Below, one piece after another: positions 1 to 4,204 of a stretch of 7,595 nt of DNA. Origin of the DNA: Acidimicrobiia bacterium (GTDB lineage Bacteria; Actinomycetota; Acidimicrobiia; Acidimicrobiales; Iamiaceae); assembly GCA_019247975.1 (NCBI GenBank), contig JAFBAD010000126.1:1-7595 (forward strand), written 5' to 3'. The notes under the pieces are model-generated. The model worked only from the letters and a program-made list of their open reading frames with translations, did no database searches and was not told the origin of the DNA. Made by a program: the position numbers and the translations under genes. Positions within the stretch are counted from its first letter, which is position 1. Every line of letters begins with the position of its first letter.

Positions 1-662
1 CCGGCCTGGGCGACGACCACACCCACGACGCCCAGATCGGCTTCTTCATCTGCGGCTACAACGACGCGATCTGGCGCACCTGCCTCAAGGTGGACCCGAA
101 CGAGTACTTCGACGACCCGGCCGTGCGCCTCGGTCCCGACGCCGAGAGCGTGATCATCCTCGCCAACCCGGTGCAGCCGCACAGCGAGGGCGAGATCGTC
201 CTCGGCACCACCGATCCGCTCGACCACCCGATCATCCGGATGAACTACTACGACGACCCCCACGACATGCAGGTGATGCTGGCGGTCATCCGCAAGGCGC
301 TCGACCTGGCCGCCAACTGGCCCGGCGAGCTGGGCCCGCTCCTCGTCCCGCCCGCACTCGCGGCGACGCACGGGTACTCGGAGGGTGACGCGCCGAGCGA
401 CGAGCTCCTGACCGACATGGCGAAGCACTACTCGTTCACCGTGTACCACCTGACCTCAACGTGCCGGATGGGCGACGTCGTCGACGCGCAGCTGCGGGTC
501 CTGGGCGTCGACGGCCTGCGGGTGGCGGACGCCAGCGTCATGCCGAACGTCCCGAGCGGGAACACCAACGCGGCGGCGATCATGATCGGCGAGAAGGCGG
601 CCGAGGTGCTCGCCACCGCGCACGGCCTGCAGCTCCACGAGCTCGTCGGCAGCCCCACCTGA
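1..662 (+). CDS. GMC-family FAD-dependent oxidoreductase, C-terminal part (5' truncated by window edge)
   Basis: This is the C-terminal 219 or so residues of a glucose-methanol-choline oxidoreductase, an FAD flavoenzyme that oxidises alcohols. The frame is open from base 3, so the N-terminal FAD-binding half lies outside the window. Two hallmarks of the GMC C-terminal domain are visible. One is YHLTSTCRMG, whose His (codon 447-449) matches the family's catalytic His. The other is SGNTNAAAIMIGEKAAE, whose second Asn (codon 567-569) is the usual partner residue. Between them, LRVLGVDGLRVADASVMP is the conserved strand closing the flavin site. The His/Asn pair resembles choline dehydrogenases and bacterial alcohol dehydrogenases of the family, but the substrate cannot be assigned. 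The TGA stop (660-662) overlaps the next gene's likely CTG start. The GTG at 90 is internal, not the start, because homologous-looking sequence continues upstream of it. Confidence 0.93.
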   Translation, partial: GLGDDHTHDAQIGFFICGYNDAIWRTCLKVDPNEYFDDPAVRLGPDAESVIILANPVQPHSEGEIVLGTTDPLDHPIIRMNYYDDPHDMQVMLAVIRKALDLAANWPGELGPLLVPPALAATHGYSEGDAPSDELLTDMAKHYSFTVYHLTSTCRMGDVVDAQLRVLGVDGLRVADASVMPNVPSGNTNAAAIMIGEKAAEVLATAHGLQLHELVGSPT

Positions 663-1522
663 ACGCTCCGCAACACGAGGATCTCGACCTCCGCCTCGGC
701 CCATACCGGCTGCACCCGCGGCGCTGGGGGCTGCCCGACGGACCGCTGGTGATCGGCGTGCCGGGGCTGAGCGGGAACGTCGCGCACTTCGACGTCCTCG
801 GCCAGCGCTTGCGCGCCCCGATGCAGCTCGTCGCGGTCGACCTGCGGGGCCGAGGCCGCAGCGACTGCACCGGACCCGGGAGCTACGGGTGGGAGCGGCA
901 CGCGGTCGACGTCTGTGCGGTCGCCACCGAGCTCGGTGCGGATCGGTTCTCCATCGTCGGCCAGTCGATGGGCGGGTCGGTTGCGATGAAGGCCGCCGAG
1001 CTCGACGGCGACCGGCTGGTCGCGATCGTGCTCGTCGACGTGGCCGGTCGAGTCGACCCAGGTGTGGGGCCGGTCATCGCGTCGACCCTCGGTCGACTCG
1101 GCCGCACCTACGACACGGAGGACGCGTACCTGGACGACGTGCTGGCGGCGGGCCTGATCGACGAGTGGACACCGCACTGGGACGCCGCGCACCGCTACGA
1201 CCTCGTCGAGGTGGACGGACGGTTCCGGTCACGCGCCAGCACCGAGGCGGTCGCCGAGGACCGAGCGTTCACCGCCACCCAGGACCCGTACGTCCGTTGG
1301 CGGTACCTGTCCATGCCGACGCTGCTGGTCCGAGCGACCCGCGAGCTGCGGCCCGGGTCGGGTCTCGTGGTTCCGGCCGACGACCGGGACGCGTTCGTCG
1401 CCGCCGTGCCTTCGGCCGAGGTGGTGGAGATCGACGCCAACCACGTGACGGTCAACGTCCATCCCGATGCGATGGACGCGATCGAACAGTTCCTGCGCGC
1501 GACGGCGGCGGTCGAGGGCTGA
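659..1522 (+). CDS. Alpha/beta hydrolase, probable non-ATG (CTG) start overlapping the GMC stop
   Basis: A 287-residue alpha/beta-hydrolase-fold enzyme, probably cytoplasmic, as no signal peptide is seen. In order from the CTG start: a first strand near residues 10-20; the oxyanion-hole region VIGVPGLSGN (31-40); VDLRGRGRSD (60-69), the classical strand-4 turn; and the nucleophile elbow GQSMGG with Ser103. The catalytic His is probably His262 in ANHVTVNVHP. The acidic triad member is not obvious; it should follow LLVRA (223-227). The fold needs sequence from about residue 8 on, yet the reading frame has no ATG, GTG or TTG between 462 and about 705. CTG at 659, sharing bases with the GMC TGA, is the best candidate, presumably translated by coupling. 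The next in-frame ATG (821) would delete two core strands. The ATG at 461 would add 66 Arg/Gly-rich residues that merely shadow the GMC gene. Probably co-transcribed with it. Substrate unknown. Confidence 0.87.
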   Translation: MNAPQHEDLDLRLGPYRLHPRRWGLPDGPLVIGVPGLSGNVAHFDVLGQRLRAPMQLVAVDLRGRGRSDCTGPGSYGWERHAVDVCAVATELGADRFSIVGQSMGGSVAMKAAELDGDRLVAIVLVDVAGRVDPGVGPVIASTLGRLGRTYDTEDAYLDDVLAAGLIDEWTPHWDAAHRYDLVEVDGRFRSRASTEAVAEDRAFTATQDPYVRWRYLSMPTLLVRATRELRPGSGLVVPADDRDAFVAAVPSAEVVEIDANHVTVNVHPDAMDAIEQFLRATAAVEG

Positions 1523-1526
1523 CGTC

Positions 1527-1545
1527 GCGCCGACGCGAGCGGCGC
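1527..1545. terminator. Possible bidirectional terminator hairpin between convergent genes
   Basis: The 23-bp gap between the hydrolase stop and the SDR stop contains GCGCCG (1527-1532), a 7-nt loop and CGGCGC (1540-1545), a perfect 6-bp all-GC stem. Its position exactly between two converging stop codons suits a shared terminator. There is no T-tract on either strand, which is common in high-GC actinomycetes but weakens the call. In GC-rich DNA such a short stem can arise by chance. Confidence 0.4.
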
Positions 1546-2511
1546 TTAGGTGGCGAGCAGCGCCGGAACCCGGGCGGGCAGTCCTTCGGTGTCGAAGTGG
1601 CGGGTGAGCTCGTTCGCGTAGCGCTGCCCGAGCGTGGCCCCGTTCTCCCGGATCCACTCGAGGACCGAGGTCGACCCGGTCGACGGACCATCGACGTCGG
1701 CGAGCCCATCGGCCATCGAGTGGTACTCGTCGGCGGTGAGCAACACGTCCCGCACGACGAGGCCGAGGACGGTCGACATCCACGGGATCACCGCGCCCGG
1801 CACCCGGATCAGCGGCGCGTGGCTGCCGACCGCCTGCCGGATCGCCTGCGTGAGCTCGAGGAACGTGGGGCGGTCGGGTCCGACCGCCGGCACGACCGCG
1901 TTGGTCCGTTCGCTCCCGAGCCGCACGCACAGGCCGGCCAGGTCGTCGACGTGGATGGGACGCAGCCGGTAGGAACCGTCGCCGCCGACCGCGAAGAACG
2001 GCACGTGGCGCAGGAGCCAGGCGATGTTGTTCAGCAGCACGCCGTCGCCGCCGAACAGGATCCCGGGACGCACGACCGCGTACGACATGCCGGATGCGGC
2101 CAGCGCCCGCTCCACGAGGGCCTTGCCGCGGAAGTACGGGTACGGCGACTCGATGGACGGGTTCGTGATGCTGACGTGGACGATCCGTTCCACGCCGGCT
2201 CGCCTCGCCGCGTCGAACAGGGCGGCGGAGTTCGCGACGGCGGCGGCGTGGTCGCGCCGGCCGCGGGCGAAGCGGATCCAGTACGTGTTGTAGAGGGTCG
2301 TCGCGCCTTCGAGCGATCGGGTGAGGCCGATCGGGTCGTCGAAGTCGAGCGGGCGCACGTCGATCGCCGAGCCGTGCGGGGCCCGTTCGGGGTGGCCGGT
2401 CAGCGTGCGCACCGAGCGGCCGAGGCTGGTCAGCTCGGTGGCGATGGCCCGCCCCGAGTAGCTGAACGCGCCGGTCACCACGTCGAGGCCGGTGTCGGGA
2501 GATGGGCTCAT
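1546..2511 (-). CDS. Atypical SDR / NmrA-like NAD(P)-binding protein
   Basis: A 321-residue Rossmann-fold protein of the extended/atypical short-chain dehydrogenase class (NAD-dependent epimerase, NmrA and NDUFA9-like group). The nucleotide-binding loop is VVTGAFSYSGRAIA (residues 11-24). Gly14 and Gly20 are kept, but the middle Gly of the usual GxxGxxG is Ser17. IVHVSI (110-115) is the conserved strand before the active site. Tyr126 and Lys130 in YFRGK fit the YxxxK pair, and YAVVRPGILFGG (144-155) with RPIHVDDLA (184-192) are typical of the group. The protein may be a redox enzyme or a redox-sensing binder; no substrate can be named. The ATG at 2511 is preceded by a strong GGAGGA six bases upstream and overlaps the TetR stop by four bases (ATGA), so it is translationally coupled as the last gene of the operon. 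An in-frame upstream extension to 3303 is a shadow of the TetR gene. Confidence 0.9.
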   Translation of the reverse strand: MSPSPDTGLDVVTGAFSYSGRAIATELTSLGRSVRTLTGHPERAPHGSAIDVRPLDFDDPIGLTRSLEGATTLYNTYWIRFARGRRDHAAAVANSAALFDAARRAGVERIVHVSITNPSIESPYPYFRGKALVERALAASGMSYAVVRPGILFGGDGVLLNNIAWLLRHVPFFAVGGDGSYRLRPIHVDDLAGLCVRLGSERTNAVVPAVGPDRPTFLELTQAIRQAVGSHAPLIRVPGAVIPWMSTVLGLVVRDVLLTADEYHSMADGLADVDGPSTGSTSVLEWIRENGATLGQRYANELTRHFDTEGLPARVPALLAT

Positions 2512-3212
2512 GTCGTTTCCTCCGTGGTCGGGAAGACCTGCCGCACCTCGCCGATGAGGGCGACGATGTCGTCGAGCATCCCCCCGACGACCGGCAGGCG
2601 GGTGAGGCCGATGGCTCGGACGACCAGTGGCGCCGTGCGGGCGCTGACCTTGCGGGTCGCCGAGCTGTCCGGGGTGGGGTCGTAGACCCAGAACAGGACG
2701 ATCCCCATGAAGTAGAGCCAGATCAGCTCGGGCAGGTCGGCCCGCAGCTTCTTCGGGATGCGGGTGTCGGACCCCTCGAGCACCTCGCGCCAGAGCTCGA
2801 TCGCGGCCAGCCGGGCCGGGCTCGACTCGGGGCTGAACGGGCTCAGCGGGCTGGTCGGCTCGGCCGCGTTCTTGAAGAACTTCCCGGCGAACTGCCGGTA
2901 CGGCTCCATCGTCTGCAGCCAGGCGTCGGTCACGCCGATGATGCGCCTCGCCAGGTCGGTCTCCGAGTCGAGCACCGACCGGGCGGCGATCGCGTGGTCC
3001 ACCTGGGCGCGGTCGTAGAAGCCCTGGATCAGCCGTTCCTTCGAGTCGAAGTAGTAGTAGGCGTTGCCGACCGACACGCCGGCTTCGGCGGCGATCGCCC
3101 GCATCGTCGTGTCGTCGTAGCCCTTCTCGCGGAAGAGCCGCAGCGCGGCGTCGATGATCGCCGATCGAGTTCGGGCCGACTTGCTCTCGGTCGGGGCGTT
3201 CGGGTCGCTCAT
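2508..3212 (-). CDS. TetR/AcrR-family transcriptional regulator
   Basis: A 234-residue TetR-type repressor. The N-terminal DNA-binding domain spans about residues 13-60. It contains IIDAALRLFREKGYDDTTM, then the helix-turn-helix AIAAEAGVSVGNAYYYFDSK, with the family's typical YYYF and a following Lys. The C-terminal ligand/dimer domain (about 65-230) is helical and hydrophobic (LIWLYFMGIVLFWVYD, 162-177), which would suit a lipophilic ligand, but the ligand is unknown. The ATG at 3212 has GGAG seven bases upstream and overlaps the DCC gene's TGA by four bases. The longer frame reaching 3563 runs through the DCC gene and is rejected as the start. It is the third gene of a four-gene operon. The two palindromes at the operon promoter (4121-4140 and 4175-4194) are its most likely operators, implying autoregulation. 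Confidence 0.95.
   Translation of the reverse strand: MSDPNAPTESKSARTRSAIIDAALRLFREKGYDDTTMRAIAAEAGVSVGNAYYYFDSKERLIQGFYDRAQVDHAIAARSVLDSETDLARRIIGVTDAWLQTMEPYRQFAGKFFKNAAEPTSPLSPFSPESSPARLAAIELWREVLEGSDTRIPKKLRADLPELIWLYFMGIVLFWVYDPTPDSSATRKVSARTAPLVVRAIGLTRLPVVGGMLDDIVALIGEVRQVFPTTEETT
2518..2523 (-). promoter_or_regulatory. Ribosome binding site of the SDR gene
   Basis: On the minus strand the sequence is GGAGGA, six bases before the ATG at 2511 and inside the 3' end of the TetR gene. It is close to the full anti-Shine-Dalgarno match and fixes the SDR start at the ATGA overlap. Confidence 0.8.
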
Positions 3213-3673
3213 CGTCGTGCTCCGAAGGTGGGGGGCGGAGGCGCGGCCACGGTGCATCGGTCGCACGGTTGCGACCGGGCGAGCAGCCGATGGCGGTAGC
3301 CATCGACGCCGCGCGCTGCGATGCGGGCGACGCGAAGGCGGAAGCCGCGGCCGAAGTGCTCGGTGAGCGGTTGCCACGCCGGCAGGATCCAACCGCAGGC
3401 GAGCCACGCCCGCTCGCCCTCGTAGACCGCGCCGTTCGACGAGACCACGGTCAGGACCCGCGTCGTGCGCTCGTGATCGAGGTACGGGTACCGGGCGTGC
3501 GCGGCGGGGGAGTCCGCGGCGACGAACTCGATCGGCAGCAGCGTCGCCTGCCCGCCCAGCCACGCCTTCAGGCGGCGGCAGAGCGGGCAGCGCTCGTCGT
3601 ACAGGGCGGTGAGCGACGTCGTCCGTCGCGCACCGCCCTCGACGATCGCCCCAGCCATCTGGGTCGTCAGCAT
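3209..3673 (-). CDS. DCC-family (DUF393) thiol-disulfide oxidoreductase-like protein
   Basis: A 154-residue protein of the DCC family (DUF393), named for the motif DxxCxxC. Here it is LYDERCPLCRRLKAWL, with Asp26, Cys29 and Cys32. The family has a thioredoxin-like fold and is predicted to do thiol-disulfide chemistry, although the biochemistry of most members is unproven. Conserved-looking stretches follow: an Asp/His patch (YLDHERT, 64-70), then GAVYEGERAW (81-90), where the family usually has V.DG..A. A second Cys pair, CDRC (137-140), lies near the C-terminus. No signal peptide is seen. The ATG at 3673 follows the membrane-protein stop by 10 bases and has only a weak GAG-type ribosome site; the ATG at 3658 is an alternative start with no better site. 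Its end overlaps the TetR ATG by four bases. It may act with the membrane protein encoded just upstream. Confidence 0.88.
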   Translation of the reverse strand: MLTTQMAGAIVEGGARRTTSLTALYDERCPLCRRLKAWLGGQATLLPIEFVAADSPAAHARYPYLDHERTTRVLTVVSSNGAVYEGERAWLACGWILPAWQPLTEHFGRGFRLRVARIAARGVDGYRHRLLARSQPCDRCTVAAPPPPTFGARR

Positions 3674-3683
3674 CGGAGCTCGC

Positions 3684-4100
3684 TCAGCCGGCCGGCGTCG
3701 GCGGGAACACCGGCGTGTAGTAGCTCGGTGCGACCGGCGGGACGCTCTGGGCCCGCAGGACCGCCCGCCGGCGGAAGGCGTTCAGGCACCACACGTTCGC
3801 GAAGTGGATGACGCCGATGACGAGGGCGACGCCGCCCGCCTTGGTCGAGAGCACCTCCATCACCTCACGGCCGGTCTCGACGTCCTTCGACGAGGCCATG
3901 AAGAACGAGAGGTAGCCGAAGTTGAGCAGGTAGAAGCCGATGACCAGCAGCTGGTTCACCGCGTGCGCGAGGTGGGCCTCGCCGTGGAAGACGTCGACGA
4001 GGAAGACCTCGCCGTGCCGCGCCAGCGATCGACCGACCCAGACCGTCAGGGGGACGGTCACCGCCAGGTAGAGGAGGTATGTCAGTACCGAGAGATCCAC
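3684..4100 (-). CDS. Small integral membrane protein, three predicted helices, function unknown
   Basis: A 138-residue membrane protein whose family I do not recognise. Three hydrophobic spans are visible, at about residues 3-23, 47-68 and 86-106. The loop between spans 1 and 2 carries His39, Glu41, His43 and His46 in VFHGEAHLAHAVN. The third span has His99 and Cys105 (IHFANVWC), followed by a basic FRRRAVLR patch, which suggests that end is cytoplasmic. The tail is Pro-rich. The clustered His residues could bind metal or a cofactor, but that is speculation. The gene starts at GTG 4100, with a GGAGG six bases upstream and a predicted promoter about 35 bases upstream of the start. It is the first gene of the operon with the DCC, TetR and SDR genes. 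TetR-type control of a membrane protein plus a thiol-redox protein hints at an envelope or redox stress role. Confidence 0.88.
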   Translation of the reverse strand: MDLSVLTYLLYLAVTVPLTVWVGRSLARHGEVFLVDVFHGEAHLAHAVNQLLVIGFYLLNFGYLSFFMASSKDVETGREVMEVLSTKAGGVALVIGVIHFANVWCLNAFRRRAVLRAQSVPPVAPSYYTPVFPPTPAG

Positions 4101-4106
4101 CGTGAG

Positions 4107-4111
4107 CCTCC
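4107..4111 (-). promoter_or_regulatory. Ribosome binding site of the membrane-protein gene
   Basis: The minus strand reads GGAGG, six bases before the GTG at 4100. This match decides in favour of the GTG start, since no ATG lies nearby in the frame. Confidence 0.82.
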
Positions 4112-4120
4112 GAAGGGTAG

Positions 4121-4140
4121 GAGTTGAACGTGTTCAACTC
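4121..4140. promoter_or_regulatory. Operator 1: near-perfect 20-bp palindrome over the predicted transcription start
   Basis: The sequence GAGTTGAACGTGTTCAACTC has 9-bp arms (GAGTTGAAC and GTTCAACTC) around a 2-bp centre, with no mismatch in the arms. The 2-nt loop makes it a poor RNA hairpin but a typical size for a TetR-dimer operator. It begins two bases downstream of the predicted -10 element and covers the expected start site near 4135, where a bound repressor would block transcription of the operon. A second, degenerate copy lies at 4175-4194. Assignment to the TetR protein encoded in this operon is inferred from proximity. Confidence 0.8.
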
Positions 4141-4141
4141 C

Positions 4142-4170
4142 CTTGTACACCGGGGCTCTGGGCTGGTCAA
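4142..4170 (-). promoter_or_regulatory. Sigma70-type promoter of the membrane protein-DCC-TetR-SDR operon
   Basis: Read on the minus strand, a -35 hexamer TTGACC (4170-4165; 5 of 6 to TTGACA) is separated by exactly 17 bp from a -10 hexamer TACAAG (4147-4142; 4 of 6 to TATAAT). The predicted start of transcription is near 4135, giving a leader of about 35 bases with the GGAGG ribosome site. The promoter lies between the two operator palindromes, in the 104-bp gap between the operon and the secreted-protein gene. Confidence 0.68.
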
Positions 4171-4174
4171 CGGT

Positions 4175-4194
4175 TTGTTGAACGCGCTCAACTC
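4175..4194. promoter_or_regulatory. Operator 2: second, degenerate copy of the palindrome upstream of -35
   Basis: TTGTTGAACGCGCTCAACTC matches operator 1 at 16 of 20 positions and keeps the paired core GTTGA...TCAAC. Its centre is 54 bp from that of operator 1, about five helical turns, so dimers on both would lie on roughly the same DNA face. It ends four bases before the -35 element and starts 10 bases after the stop of the upstream secreted-protein gene. Confidence 0.7.
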
Positions 4195-4204
4195 CGCGCG
4201 GGCG

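Noticed and set aside
889..2685. Long + strand open frame of about 598 codons
   Set aside because: Its product is Arg/Gly-rich low-complexity sequence lying over the hydrolase and antisense to the SDR and TetR genes, all of which have clear family motifs. It is a high-GC shadow frame.
2512..3303. In-frame N-terminal extension of the SDR protein to 3303
   Set aside because: The extension is Arg/Pro/Gly-rich shadow of the TetR gene. The ATG at 2511 has a strong GGAGGA site and the Rossmann strand begins just after it.
3213..3563. In-frame N-terminal extension of the TetR protein to 3563
   Set aside because: It overlaps the DCC gene in another frame and has no TetR-like content. The ATG at 3212 has a ribosome site and gives the usual TetR N-terminus.
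4121..4140. Reading the 20-bp palindrome as a terminator hairpin for the secreted-protein gene
   Set aside because: The 2-nt centre would strain an RNA loop, there is no T-tract, and a degenerate second copy flanks a promoter. An operator explains all of this better.
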